A DNA stretch of 32,150 bases from an uncultured Oscillospiraceae bacterium (GCA_910587505.1 CAJULD010000032.1:1-32150); one strand, 5' to 3'. Counted from the first letter of the stretch, positions 7,676 through 16,030 are shown. Notes: generated from the letters alone by a model not told the origin. Numbers and translations: made by a program.

Positions 7676-7796
7676 TATACGGTGTTAATGCGAGGGCTAT
7701 TTTTTAATGCGTTTTTTATACGGTCCGTATGCGGAAAACCGCCTCGGCAATAGCTGTGGCGGTTCCGCTGTGCGATTTTTATACGGCGCTAATACG
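7676..7796. repeat. Three 17-bp operator-like motifs
   Basis: TATACGGTGTTAATGCG (7676-7692), TATACGGTCCGTATGCG (7717-7733) and TATACGGCGCTAATACG (7780-7796) share TATACGG at the left and a T/A-rich ..ATRCG at the right. The middle copy contains the near-perfect palindrome ATACGG-T-CCGTAT. Repeated partial palindromes in a 143-bp gap between two genes are the usual form of a repressor or activator binding cluster. The spacing (41 and 63 bp) is irregular. Confidence 0.6.
7731..7780 (+). terminator. Hairpin with T-run after VirB4 gene
   Basis: GCGGAAAACCGCC (7731-7743) pairs with GGCGGTTCCGC (7758-7768), an 11-bp GC-rich stem with a two-base bulge and a 14-base loop. Seven bases later comes a run of five T (7776-7780). 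This is consistent with an intrinsic terminator, or a partial one, splitting the VirB4 gene from the accessory genes that follow. The gap between stem and T-run is larger than ideal, so termination may be weak. Confidence 0.5.
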
Positions 7797-7816
7797 ATTT
7801 TACGAGGTGAATGATT

Positions 7817-8359
7817 ATGATGAAAACCCGTGAACAGGTCTATGGCCGGGAGGCAGCGGCTATCCTGCGGGATATTTCCATGTACCGGGTGTTGACTGCG
7901 GAACAGATCCTGCGCCTGCATCCGGGGAAAGACGCCAAGGAGCGGAATAAGATCCGGAATCTGCTGACCTACCTGGTGAAGCAGCAGCGGGCTTGGCTCT
8001 CCGAAGATGAGCGGTTCTATCTCGCGGCCCCGGATGCCCTGGAGGACATGGACCGGGGCCTTTTCGCTGCGGTATGGGTGCTGGCGGACTTTGCGGATGA
8101 AGTGGAGTATCATTCCGTTGGCGATTTCCCGGCCAAAATTATCTTTTTCGCCGGCGGTGAAATCTACGAGATCGTCCACGCCGCCCAGGGCAAAGAAGTT
8201 CTGATGTCCCACGTGCTTTCCGATCCCGGCGAGCAGCCCTCCCGCTACCTTGTGCTGGTGGATGATGCTTCTCAGATTGCGGAGCTGCAAATCCCCCATG
8301 CCAGCGGCTACTGCACCGTATCCCCGGAAGGGCAGGTGCAATATTACCAGAAAGAATGA
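7817..8359 (+). CDS. DUF5697-like winged-helix protein
   Basis: 180 residues. Three in-frame ATGs lie at 7811, 7817 and 7820; 7817 is preferred because GAGG (7804-7807) is nine bases away. The N-terminal ~65 residues (GREAAAILRDISMYRVLTAEQILRL..., then a helix and FYLA hairpin) read like a winged helix of the kind seen in replication-relaxation proteins. The C-terminal half is an alpha/beta domain containing FFAGGEIYEIVHAAQG and RYLVLVDDASQI. It resembles the DUF5697 proteins found beside VirD4 genes of Firmicutes elements; I name this family from memory. A DNA-binding accessory or regulatory role is inferred. It lies 9 bp before the next gene. Confidence 0.65.
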   Translation: MMKTREQVYGREAAAILRDISMYRVLTAEQILRLHPGKDAKERNKIRNLLTYLVKQQRAWLSEDERFYLAAPDALEDMDRGLFAAVWVLADFADEVEYHSVGDFPAKIIFFAGGEIYEIVHAAQGKEVLMSHVLSDPGEQPSRYLVLVDDASQIAELQIPHASGYCTVSPEGQVQYYQKE

Positions 8360-8368
8360 GGTGAACCA

Positions 8369-9010
8369 TTGAACCGAAGCACCGTTTCCCGGCGGATATC
8401 GTCCATTCTGGATGATATTCAGCGTCTGACCAACGCACTGTACGCCATGAATACCACCGATCTTCAGCGATACCCGGACAATTACGAAGTATTGTCCATT
8501 GACGCCGCCCTCCGAGCGGAGGGCATCGCCTGTCGGCTGCGCCATCTCATCTACGCCAGCACGACCACACCAAAGACGGAGTATCTGACCTCCGCGGCCA
8601 ACACGCAGGGCATCTCAGTGCGCTGTAAGGACGGCGTTTTTGAGGTTACGCTGCCTGCTCTGCTCCCAAAACGTAAAATGTGGCAGAGCGGCGAATATCT
8701 GTTGGAGCCGTTGGGGGCGGCTTTGACCCAGTACGCAAGGGGTCATCCCCTTCCCCGGTTCCGGCACTGCCTGATTGCTTTCTCCCATATCTACGACCAG
8801 GAGTTGCCGGAGCGCCGCATCAGAGACTACGACAATCTGGAGCTGAAGCAGATCCAGGATGTGGTTGCCGCTTTTGTTCTGACAGACGATACCGGAGGCC
8901 TCTGTGATACCTACCACACAACAGAGTTGGGCGCGGTAGATTGTACCCGAATTTCCATCATGGAGACGTCCCGTTTCCTGGCGTGGCTGGCCGAAAAAGA
9001 AATCCTCTGA
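8369..9010 (+). CDS. DUF6100-like protein
   Basis: 213 residues, TTG start at 8369 with GAGGTGA (8358-8364) at proper distance. It is a soluble protein with a helical N-terminus (SSILDDIQRLTNALYAM, about 10-27), a central mixed segment (VSLPALLPKRKM-like, residues 95-115) and a C-terminal part containing RFRHCLIAFSHIYDQ and the RIRDYDNLELKQIQDVVAAFVL stretch. The last ~60 residues resemble an RusA-like or DUF6100 C-terminus; I favour DUF6100 from memory of similar elements. There are no transmembrane helices or signal peptide. It is probably co-transcribed with the winged-helix gene upstream. Function unknown. Confidence 0.6.
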   Translation: MNRSTVSRRISSILDDIQRLTNALYAMNTTDLQRYPDNYEVLSIDAALRAEGIACRLRHLIYASTTTPKTEYLTSAANTQGISVRCKDGVFEVTLPALLPKRKMWQSGEYLLEPLGAALTQYARGHPLPRFRHCLIAFSHIYDQELPERRIRDYDNLELKQIQDVVAAFVLTDDTGGLCDTYHTTELGAVDCTRISIMETSRFLAWLAEKEIL

Positions 9011-9134
9011 AAGAGGCCGAAAGAGGGCAAAACAGGGGTCCCATTTAGGCCCTTTTGAGGTGTTCCGTTTTGGGACCCCAGGTCCACCGCCAAAAACGCT
9101 TGCAGCGCAAGGAGTTTTGGCCGCTTACGCTGAG
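9011..9134 (+). other. Structured intergenic region, two hairpins
   Basis: No gene fits this stretch. GGGGTCCC (9035-9042) is the exact complement of GGGACCCC (9072-9079), with 29 bases between. GCCAAAA (9089-9095) pairs with TTTTGGC (9115-9121), enclosing an inner stem CTTGC (9099-9103) / GCAAG (9107-9111) with a three-base loop. Neither is followed by a T-run, so they are not obvious terminators. Possible roles are a small RNA, an mRNA processing or stability element, or a protein-binding site. Nothing matches a riboswitch I know. Confidence 0.45.
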
Positions 9135-9140
9135 TGCGGA

Positions 9141-9170
9141 AACGCCCAGGTTATACGGACCCTGGGCGTT
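9141..9170 (+). promoter_or_regulatory. Perfect 10-bp inverted repeat upstream of TTG gene
   Basis: AACGCCCAGG (9141-9150) is exactly complementary to CCTGGGCGTT (9161-9170), with a ten-base loop TTATACGGAC. The loop repeats the TATACGG core seen three times in the 7676-7796 cluster. It lies 15 bases before the ribosome site (9185-9192) of the next gene and has no T-run. It could be a dyad operator or a structured 5' leader. Confidence 0.5.
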
Positions 9171-9199
9171 GAGATTACTGAAATAGGAGGTGTCGCAAC

Positions 9200-10339
9200 T
9201 TGCCAGACCAAGTGACAAAACTCCCTGCCCCGGATACGCTGCCCGACCTCCTTTTGACTCTCGTTGCCCTCTCTGGCGAGTTCCCAACCAATCTGGTGAA
9301 CAGTCTCCCCAGTACGAAAGCATACCGGCAGAAAGTCATCAAGCGGTTAAAGAAACAGATGCTGATCTATGCCTATTCGCAAAACGGCCTTCGCGGTCTG
9401 CGCCTGACTGCCGATGCCAAAAGCCTTCTTTCCGCTGACAGGCCAGAGCGGTTTGCCTCTCTCTTTACCGGCGATACGGTAACAAACGCACCTAAATATT
9501 CCGTTCCCCATCGCCTGCGCCTCCATCGGATGGCTGAGGTGCTGGTTACGATGCACAATGCAGGAGTGTCGGTATTTCCATGGGAAAAGACAGCCGTGTT
9601 TCAACCCTCGCCGCCCCTGGGCCATACTCATATTACTCAGCCTGCCTATTACAGCTCCCGTGAGGTCAAAGAGGTCGGGCCGCAATCATCCATCATACGC
9701 GGTTCCCGTTCAACCGGCGTCTTGCTATCGGACGGCGGTATTTTTATTGCCTACAACACCGGCCCATTCCAGATGAAGTGGGAGTACAAGGCCGAGATGC
9801 GGATTAAGTTTCTGCTGCAAACGGAAGTCTGCCGACAGCGGCTCCCGGCGCAATTCATGGATGTTGGAGTGGACGCGGTTGTGTTTGGCACGGATATGGA
9901 GCGGCTGGGTGCGCTGATGGGTGTAGGCGATGGCCTGTCCCACAACAACTTTGTGCTGGATGGCGGCTTTGAGCATTTCTATTTCTTCCCAGGTGACCAC
10001 AAAGGAAATGCGTTGGTGCGTCTGCTCTGCAACGGCGAACTTCGTGTCTCTTTGGACACTCTGCTTTTGAGCGGCCTTCATCCGCCGAACCCCGGCCTGC
10101 CGATGGAGAATGACGGATTGGAAGGCGATACCCCCGTCCTCTTTGGCTATCTCTGTGATATGCCTCGGCTCAGGCGCTTTGATAATGCGTTGTCTATCCA
10201 CGAAAAGGACGGCATCGTCATTTGCTTTGACTTCCAGGAGGAGGCGTACCGCCGCTGCCTTGGCCCTCGTATCCAACTTCAATGTCTTGACCTTGAGGCA
10301 GTAGAAAGGAGTGTGTTTCCATCTCTCGAAAAGAAATGA
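9200..10339 (+). CDS. Unknown protein with N-terminal winged-helix look
   Basis: 379 residues. TTG 9200 is chosen because AGGAGGTG (9185-9192) precedes it. The first ~75 residues (LPDLLLTLVALSGEFPTNLV, then VIKRLKKQMLIYAY and GLRGLRLTADAK) look like a winged helix, with a following LTADAK-type wing. The middle (about 95-230) is alpha/beta with the IIRGSRSTGVLLSDGGIFIAYN segment. The C-terminal third contains FEHFYFFPGDHKGNALVRLL and a final domain rich in Asp. I do not recognise the family. Position between DUF6100-like and VirD4 genes suggests an accessory transfer or regulatory protein. Its stop overlaps the ATG of the coupling-protein gene by four bases (ATGA), indicating translational coupling. 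Confidence 0.65.
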   Translation: MPDQVTKLPAPDTLPDLLLTLVALSGEFPTNLVNSLPSTKAYRQKVIKRLKKQMLIYAYSQNGLRGLRLTADAKSLLSADRPERFASLFTGDTVTNAPKYSVPHRLRLHRMAEVLVTMHNAGVSVFPWEKTAVFQPSPPLGHTHITQPAYYSSREVKEVGPQSSIIRGSRSTGVLLSDGGIFIAYNTGPFQMKWEYKAEMRIKFLLQTEVCRQRLPAQFMDVGVDAVVFGTDMERLGALMGVGDGLSHNNFVLDGGFEHFYFFPGDHKGNALVRLLCNGELRVSLDTLLLSGLHPPNPGLPMENDGLEGDTPVLFGYLCDMPRLRRFDNALSIHEKDGIVICFDFQEEAYRRCLGPRIQLQCLDLEAVERSVFPSLEKK

Positions 10340-12429
10340 TCAAGCTCGCCATTATCCTGCCTGTCGCTCTGATTGCTCTGCTCTATGGCGGCGGCTACAT
10401 CGGTCAGTTCATCTACAATTATCAGGTCTGGGAGGCGGCAGGTGGCGTGTTCGGTACCTCTCCCCAGTTCCCAAGCGGCAATTTTTTCGCCTGTATCGCC
10501 GCCGCCTTTCACTTTCCCTATGGCTTGTACGGCATAGGCTTCTGCGTGGGGGCGTTGGCTGTCCTGATTTTCATGGTCATGCGGATGGGATACAGCGAGA
10601 CCGGCGAGTATGACCGAGACCGCAACCTGATCTACTCCAACAAAGGCACCTACGGCACAGCGGGCTTTATGTCCAAAAAGGAGCTGAAGGGTGTCTTGGA
10701 TCTGGTTCCCAATATCCGCAAACACCCCGGCATCATCCTGGGGGAGTTGGACGGCCAGGTGGTATGTGTCCCGGAGAAGACCCGGTTCAATGGGAATCTG
10801 GCTGTGTACGGGGCCAGCGGCTCCAAAAAGACGCGGGCGTTCTGTATGAATATGATTCTCCAGACGGTCGCCCGGCGGCACTCTCTTATAATCTGTGACC
10901 CAAAATCGGAACTCTATGAAAAATCCAGCCAGTATCTTCGAGACAAGGGCTATACGGTGAAGGTGTTCAATCTGGTCACCCCCTCCTGCTCGGATTCCTG
11001 GAACTGTCTGGCGGAGATCAATGGTCAGGAACTGATGGCACAGCTTTTCTGTGATGTCATCATCAAAAATACTGGCAGTGCCAAGGGAGACCACTTCTGG
11101 GACAACGCTGAAATGAATCTGTTGAAAGCCTTGGTTCTCTATGTGGAGCGGGGCTACCCGGAAGAGAAAAAGAACATTGGTGAGGTCTACAAGCTATTGA
11201 CGCAGAGCAGTGAGAAGGAGCTGAATGCCCTTTTTGATGTGCTGCCCGTCACCCACCCGGCTAAATCCCCCTACAGCATCTTCAAGCAGTCCGGCGAGAA
11301 TGTCCGGGGCGGCGTCATCATCGGTCTGGGGTCCCGGCTCCAGGTATTTCAGAACAGCGATATTCGGGAAATCACCGGCCATACGGAGATTGACATGGAG
11401 CTGCCGGGTAAAGAACCCTGTGCCTATTTCTGTATCACCAGCGACCAGGACAGCACCTTTGACTTTTTGTCCTCGCTGTTTTTGTCCTTTGTTTTTATCC
11501 GGCTGGTACGCTATGCCGATCAGGAATGTCCCGGCGGGGCACTGCCTGTTCCCGTCCATGTACTGGGTGAGGAATTATGTGCCTGCGGCGTTATCCCTGA
11601 CCTTTCCCGCAAAATCTCAGTCATCCGTTCCCGGAACATCTCTATGTCCTGTGTATTCCAGAACCTCGCGGGACTCCAGAACCGCTACCCACTGAACCAG
11701 TGGCAGGAGATACTGGGCAACTGCGATGTGACGCTGTTCCTTGGCTGCACCGATGCCCTGACAGCGGATTTCATCTCCCAGCGAACGGGTGAGGCAAGTA
11801 TTTCCGTAACCAGCAAGGCCAAGCAGCTGGGGACCTGGCGCATTTCCAACTATACCCCGGAATACCGGGAGACCAGCGGCGTCGGCAAGCGCAGGCTGAT
11901 GACGATGGATGAGGTGCTGCGCATGGATGTGGACCGCGCCCTGGTGATTATCCGGGGCAAAAATGTATTGGAGGTGGATAAGTACGACTACTCAAAGCAT
12001 CCGGAAGCTAAGAAGCTGCGGCCCAGCAAGGCCTCCGCCCATGTCCCTGACTGGCGTGTAGCCCAGGAGAAGAACAAGCAGCCCAAGCCTCCCGCCAAGA
12101 AAGCCGCTCCGACAGGGAACCCGGCACAAGGGACGGTCCGGCAGGGCGAAGAGATGGTGGAGCCGTCTGCTCCTCCGGCAGGCAGAACGCAAAAGAAACC
12201 AGCAGTGCCCAAAACTCCAGCAAAGCGGCAGAGGCAATCACCGCAGGCAAAGAGGACAGCTTCTCATCCCAAAGAGGAAGAACAGCCCTCTGTTTCCTCT
12301 CAGCCGGCGGCGGATGAAGAACAGCCGGTGCCGGCTTCTACAGAAACAACAGGAACAACTCGGGTCGTGACTGCGACCAGAGATTCCATATTCGTTAGAC
12401 CGAAATCAAAATGTGAAGAGGAGGAATAA
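10336..12429 (+). CDS. VirD4/TraG-family coupling protein
   Basis: 697 residues. Two N-terminal hydrophobic helices (about 2-20 and 60-83) are followed by a cytoplasmic TraG/TraD-type ATPase. Recognisable blocks are LAVYGASGSKKTRAF (P-loop 159-166), IICDPKSELYE, VKVFNLVTPSCSDSWN, GDHFWDNAEMNLLKALVLY, VLGEELCACGVIPDL (Walker B region, residues 412-413 EE), SCVFQNLAGLQNRYP and LGCTDALTADFIS. Coupling proteins bring the relaxase-DNA complex to the channel. The last ~125 residues are a Lys/Pro/Ala/Glu-rich tail without domains. Both Walker motifs deviate from consensus. ATG 10336 overlaps the previous stop as ATGA. An SD-like AAAGGAG (10305-10311) sits 24 bases upstream, better placed for ATC 10321, but the overlap favours the ATG. 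Confidence 0.9.
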   Translation: MIKLAIILPVALIALLYGGGYIGQFIYNYQVWEAAGGVFGTSPQFPSGNFFACIAAAFHFPYGLYGIGFCVGALAVLIFMVMRMGYSETGEYDRDRNLIYSNKGTYGTAGFMSKKELKGVLDLVPNIRKHPGIILGELDGQVVCVPEKTRFNGNLAVYGASGSKKTRAFCMNMILQTVARRHSLIICDPKSELYEKSSQYLRDKGYTVKVFNLVTPSCSDSWNCLAEINGQELMAQLFCDVIIKNTGSAKGDHFWDNAEMNLLKALVLYVERGYPEEKKNIGEVYKLLTQSSEKELNALFDVLPVTHPAKSPYSIFKQSGENVRGGVIIGLGSRLQVFQNSDIREITGHTEIDMELPGKEPCAYFCITSDQDSTFDFLSSLFLSFVFIRLVRYADQECPGGALPVPVHVLGEELCACGVIPDLSRKISVIRSRNISMSCVFQNLAGLQNRYPLNQWQEILGNCDVTLFLGCTDALTADFISQRTGEASISVTSKAKQLGTWRISNYTPEYRETSGVGKRRLMTMDEVLRMDVDRALVIIRGKNVLEVDKYDYSKHPEAKKLRPSKASAHVPDWRVAQEKNKQPKPPAKKAAPTGNPAQGTVRQGEEMVEPSAPPAGRTQKKPAVPKTPAKRQRQSPQAKRTASHPKEEEQPSVSSQPAADEEQPVPASTETTGTTRVVTATRDSIFVRPKSKCEEEE

Positions 12430-12436
12430 TTTCACA

Positions 12437-13975
12437 ATGCCAAGGAAAAAAACTGTACCCATTCCTGAAGAGCAGGAACTGACTGAGCAGACTGGCCTTC
12501 CCGCTGATACCGGCGGAATGGAGGCCGAAGCCGCCCCGGAAACCGGGATGACTGATTTTTCCCCCAGCGATGATCCTTTCTCCGGCGGCGATGCCGGCGT
12601 TTGGGAGGAAGGCGGCGGCGATGTTCCGCACGATGACGCCGATGGTGGTATCGCCCCTGCTGACCCGGAGGCCGATGTAACCGAAAACGGGGCTGAGGAA
12701 CCCGACGCTGGTTCCATGGGCGATGAAACCGACGGCGAAGCCCAGGACGGGGAATTTCCCGCAGAGGATGTGTCTTCTGATGGTGGGAGCGTCCCCCAGG
12801 ATGATGTACCTTTCGACGGTGAACCGGAAGAGTCTGACCCTGAGTACGACTCTTTACTCCAGGAATGGGGTGAAGCGAGTGTCTCCCCGGACGGTGAGGC
12901 AGGAGTCGGCGATGACCCGCTGACGCTGGCACCGCCGCCCGGTGAGGAGCCGGATGTTCCTGCCCCAGAGGACACTTTTGCGGAGGATACGCCGCCCAGG
13001 GAGGCACGCCCCCGGAGACGCCGCGAGGCCGCCGCATCTCTCTCTGCCTCTCGCCGCACGGCTGACCGTGAGCGGGTGCTGACCATCGAGGCCCGGGATG
13101 AGGTGCAAACCGAGGCGGAGCGGGAGGCCATCATCTGGCATGAAATCCAGAACGCCGACTGGACGCGCCGCATCCTCACTGGTACGCTGGATGGAGTGGA
13201 GCAGACGGAATCCGGCCTGACCCTGGCGGTGGTCAACTACAAGGGCTTCCGGGTGGCGATTCCCCTTAAAGAGATGCTGCTCTACCCTGGCAAACTGCCC
13301 ACCGGCCCGGAGTACATGGAGACCATGGCCCGTCTGCGCCGCATCCTCATGGTCCGGCTGGGTTCTGAGATTGACTTCGTGGTGAAGGGCCACGACAACA
13401 AGAGCCGCAGTGCTGTGGGCAGCCGCAAGGACGCCATGTACCGCAAACGGCAGAGTTTCTATCTGGACAGGGATGAGATGGGCGAGCCCATGATCTACGA
13501 GGGCCGGGTGGTGCAGGCCCGGGTGGTGGCGGTCTCCGAGAAGATCATCCGTGTGGAGGTCTTTGGCGTGGAGTGCGCTATCGTGGCCCGCGGGCTGTCC
13601 CGCTCTTGGATGGGCGACGCCACCGAGAAGTACAGCGTAGGCGACCGTATTCTGGTACGTGTCCTCAAGATCAGCGGCAGCACCGTGGAGAATCTGGCGA
13701 TTACGGCGGATGTGCGAAGTGTGTCCAACGGCACCGACCATGATAATCTGAAAAAGTGCGTGGTCCAGGGCCGCTACGCTGGGCGGGTTACCGACATCCG
13801 GGGCGGCGTGGTGTTTATCCGGCTGAACAATGGGGTCAACGCCATCGCCCACTCCTGCTATGACCGCCGCACCCCCGGCAAGCGGGACGATGTGAGTTTT
13901 TCCGTCACCCGGCTGGACCCGGAGCAGGGCGTGGCGGTCGGCATCATCACAAGGATCATCAAACAAAATTTGTAA
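12437..13975 (+). CDS. S1-repeat protein with acidic N-terminus
   Basis: 512 residues from ATG 12437; GAGGAGG (12418-12424) precedes it, and an alternative GTG 12413 lies inside the upstream gene. Residues 1-185 are almost all Asp, Glu, Gly, Pro and Ser and probably disordered. A basic RRRREAA patch and a helical segment follow. Then come three S1-like beta barrels: a divergent one (about 243-300), GRVVQARVVAVSEK... (354-420) and GRYAGRVTDIRGG... (445-510). S1 folds bind RNA or single-stranded DNA. Similar S1 proteins occur in Tn1549-like elements next to the coupling protein, so a role with transferred single strands or transfer mRNA is possible but unproven. It starts 7 bp after the VirD4 gene. 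Confidence 0.8.
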   Translation: MPRKKTVPIPEEQELTEQTGLPADTGGMEAEAAPETGMTDFSPSDDPFSGGDAGVWEEGGGDVPHDDADGGIAPADPEADVTENGAEEPDAGSMGDETDGEAQDGEFPAEDVSSDGGSVPQDDVPFDGEPEESDPEYDSLLQEWGEASVSPDGEAGVGDDPLTLAPPPGEEPDVPAPEDTFAEDTPPREARPRRRREAAASLSASRRTADRERVLTIEARDEVQTEAEREAIIWHEIQNADWTRRILTGTLDGVEQTESGLTLAVVNYKGFRVAIPLKEMLLYPGKLPTGPEYMETMARLRRILMVRLGSEIDFVVKGHDNKSRSAVGSRKDAMYRKRQSFYLDRDEMGEPMIYEGRVVQARVVAVSEKIIRVEVFGVECAIVARGLSRSWMGDATEKYSVGDRILVRVLKISGSTVENLAITADVRSVSNGTDHDNLKKCVVQGRYAGRVTDIRGGVVFIRLNNGVNAIAHSCYDRRTPGKRDDVSFSVTRLDPEQGVAVGIITRIIKQNL

Positions 13976-13987
13976 AGGAGAGGGCCT

Positions 13988-15145
13988 ATGAAGCATTTGA
14001 AGCGTCTGGCGCTGTCTTTGCTGCTGGTACTGTCCATAACAGTCACCGCCATGGCCGCTGAGGTTCCGGTAAGTCTGGTAGTGGAAAACCTGAACGGCCA
14101 GCAGCGCATCGTCAAGACCTATGAGCTTCCCCCCGGGACAGACCCGGAGACACTGAAGGAGCCGTCGTTTGAGTACGACGGCTTCACTTATACCTGGGCC
14201 TACACCACCAAGGAGGAGCACACCTTCCTGGAGACCAAAGCGGTAACCGAGAAGGTCACAGTGGAGACGGTCAAAAAGGACCTGAACGTGGTCCTGGAGC
14301 AGCTGGCCCCCAGCATCCCCTATGACGATGGGGAGTTTAGCGGCGAGCTGACTTTGGATCACACCACCATCACCACCGAGGCGGCGGGCTATACCACCAA
14401 GAGCGGGAAGGTTACCGCCACCAAAACCATTGGGCCGCTGGACCGCAACGATATGTCCTACGTTCCGGCTACCACAGTCAAGGACGGCAGAACGCTCAAT
14501 CTGGTCAATGTGGAGTGGCAGGTCATCGGGACGGACCTGGTTGGGGACGCTCTGGCCCCTGCCTCCTATCAGGCGGTAGCGACCTATTCCGCGTCCACCA
14601 GCAGTCAGGTAGCCACAGGCTATGTCTCCACCGCAGAGTATAAAGGAACGGTGACCGCCTCTGGCGTGAGCAGCATCACTTATACAGTGGTCTACACCGG
14701 AGCGGAGATCGTGCCCGAGACACCGCAGCCTACCGAACAGCCGGACAAAAAACCGGGCAGTCTGTTCGGCGGGAATGTGGCCGCTATCGGCGGTACGATC
14801 CTGCTGGTGCTGCTGCTTGCGGCGCTGGCTGGAGCGGGCGGCTATCTGTTCCTGCACAGGAAGAATGTCTATGTCTACATTCCGGGCGACAGGCCCCGGG
14901 ATTACAAGCTGATCGCCAAGTTCCGGGCGGAACCTCAGCGGCCGGAGATAGACATTACCGGTCTGGACCCCTACCCGGAAAGCATCATCGCGGTGGAGAT
15001 CAAGCGTCCCCTGGCAAAAAAGCTGCTGGGCCAGACCTTCACCGTCCATCATCGCGGAGCGGATTATGCCTACACCGTTCTTCAGGACCGTCCTGGGGAC
15101 TGGCATGAGTTCGACCCTACCGAGGAAAAGGAGGAATCTATTTGA
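13988..15145 (+). CDS. Exported single-pass membrane protein
   Basis: 385 residues, ATG 13988 after AAAGGAGAGG. Signal peptide 1-24 (basic MKHLKR head, hydrophobic core, AMAA). The extracellular part (25-255) is Thr/Val-rich and beta-like, with many TTxT and VTxT patterns. A Pro/Thr/Lys linker precedes a transmembrane helix (about 264-289) and a basic stop-transfer HRKN. The C-terminal ~95 residues would be cytoplasmic and contain VYIPGDRPRDYKLIAKF and EIKRPLAKKLLGQTFTV. A protein with folded parts on both sides of the membrane may link the surface module to the cytoplasm. I do not recognise the family. Its stop overlaps the TTG start of the sortase gene by four bases, so the two are translationally coupled. 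Confidence 0.75.
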   Translation: MKHLKRLALSLLLVLSITVTAMAAEVPVSLVVENLNGQQRIVKTYELPPGTDPETLKEPSFEYDGFTYTWAYTTKEEHTFLETKAVTEKVTVETVKKDLNVVLEQLAPSIPYDDGEFSGELTLDHTTITTEAAGYTTKSGKVTATKTIGPLDRNDMSYVPATTVKDGRTLNLVNVEWQVIGTDLVGDALAPASYQAVATYSASTSSQVATGYVSTAEYKGTVTASGVSSITYTVVYTGAEIVPETPQPTEQPDKKPGSLFGGNVAAIGGTILLVLLLAALAGAGGYLFLHRKNVYVYIPGDRPRDYKLIAKFRAEPQRPEIDITGLDPYPESIIAVEIKRPLAKKLLGQTFTVHHRGADYAYTVLQDRPGDWHEFDPTEEKEESI

Positions 15146-15981
15146 AGCACATCAAAATGTTTGCCGGGCTGATGCTGTCCGCTGTGGCGGCGCTGTGCAT
15201 GAGCGTCCCGGCCTTTGCGTCGGACTACTCGTTCACCACAGACGCCCCCCAGGACTACTACAAGAGCACCAGCTATGAGGACGTCTACGGCTCCCAGTAC
15301 AACTACGGGGGCCGGAATGTGGTGGACTACCAGGTGCCGGAGCTGGAGTACGGCGTTCAGAGCACCACCATGACCGGCGTGATGGAGCGCACCATGCTCC
15401 CCGGCCTCCAGCAGACGGTGGCGACTGGAGGCGGCGGCTACGGCGTGGCCGGGGGCGGCCCCATCACCGTACTCACCGAGGCCACCGGAACGGGCGGCTC
15501 CGGTTCCACTTCGACCACCACCCCCACGACGCCCACCCTGCCCACCACTCCCAGCTATCAGCAGCCGGCCTACACCAGCGTGGAGGGCATGGCCTACAAG
15601 GACGGCAGCATCGGCACTGTCAAAATTCCCTCGCTGAAAATCAACATGAAGGTCTGGGAGGGCGAGACCGACGCCAGCATGAAAAAGGGCCTGGGCCATT
15701 ACAGCTCTACCTCCGCCTGGGATGGAAATGTGGCAATGTGTGGACACAACCGGGGGAGCAAGTATGTGATCGGTTCCATCAAGGACCTGGAGCAGGGCGA
15801 CACCATCACCTACACCACGATCTACGGCACCCGCACCTATCAGGTCACCACCGTGAAGGTCATCTCCAACACGGATTGGAGCTACCTCCAGTCCACCGCC
15901 GACAACCGCATTACCCTCACCACCTGTCTGGCCGACCACCCGGAGAGCCGGGTGCTGGTCCAGGCCGTAGAAAAAAAGTAA
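15142..15981 (+). CDS. Sortase (class B/D-like)
   Basis: 279 residues, starting at TTG 15142 with AAGGAGG (15127-15133) upstream. Signal peptide 1-26 (MKHIKMFAGLMLSAVAALCM..PAFA), a Gly/Thr-rich linker (90-145), then a sortase domain (about 150-279). The catalytic triad is visible: His202 in AMCGHNRG, Cys262 in ITLTTCLAD, and Arg270 in PESRVLVQA; TLTTC is the family signature. Sortases cut LPxTG-type motifs and attach the protein to the wall or to another protein. The likely substrate, ending LPKTGY, is encoded 1.4 kb downstream. The AFA end of the signal region looks cleavable, unlike the usual uncut anchor of sortases. The exact class cannot be settled by eye. Confidence 0.9.
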   Translation: MKHIKMFAGLMLSAVAALCMSVPAFASDYSFTTDAPQDYYKSTSYEDVYGSQYNYGGRNVVDYQVPELEYGVQSTTMTGVMERTMLPGLQQTVATGGGGYGVAGGGPITVLTEATGTGGSGSTSTTTPTTPTLPTTPSYQQPAYTSVEGMAYKDGSIGTVKIPSLKINMKVWEGETDASMKKGLGHYSSTSAWDGNVAMCGHNRGSKYVIGSIKDLEQGDTITYTTIYGTRTYQVTTVKVISNTDWSYLQSTADNRITLTTCLADHPESRVLVQAVEKK

Positions 15982-15990
15982 AAAAACTTG

Positions 15991-16030
15991 TTGAAAAACC
16001 TCTGTGTATTTTCGTATAAAGTAGTATAAT
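15991..16030 (+). promoter_or_regulatory. Promoter of SLH-NlpC gene
   Basis: TTGAAA (15991-15996) and TATAAA (16015-16020) are spaced by 18 bases; a second possible -10, TATAAT, lies at 16025-16030. The 70-bp gap is an AT-rich island in otherwise GC-rich DNA. The ribosome site GGAGG (16039-16043) and ATG 16053 follow. The gene downstream may therefore be expressed separately from the transfer operon. Confidence 0.65.

Noticed and set aside
10321..10335. ATC start for the coupling protein
   Set aside because: AAAGGAG at 10305-10311 fits ATC 10321 by distance, but ATG 10336 overlaps the upstream stop as ATGA, a common coupled start, so the usual codon is preferred.
12854..15106. 750-aa minus-strand open frame crossing three plus-strand genes
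   Set aside because: It runs across gene borders of well-supported plus-strand genes and has no ribosome site or recognisable domain.
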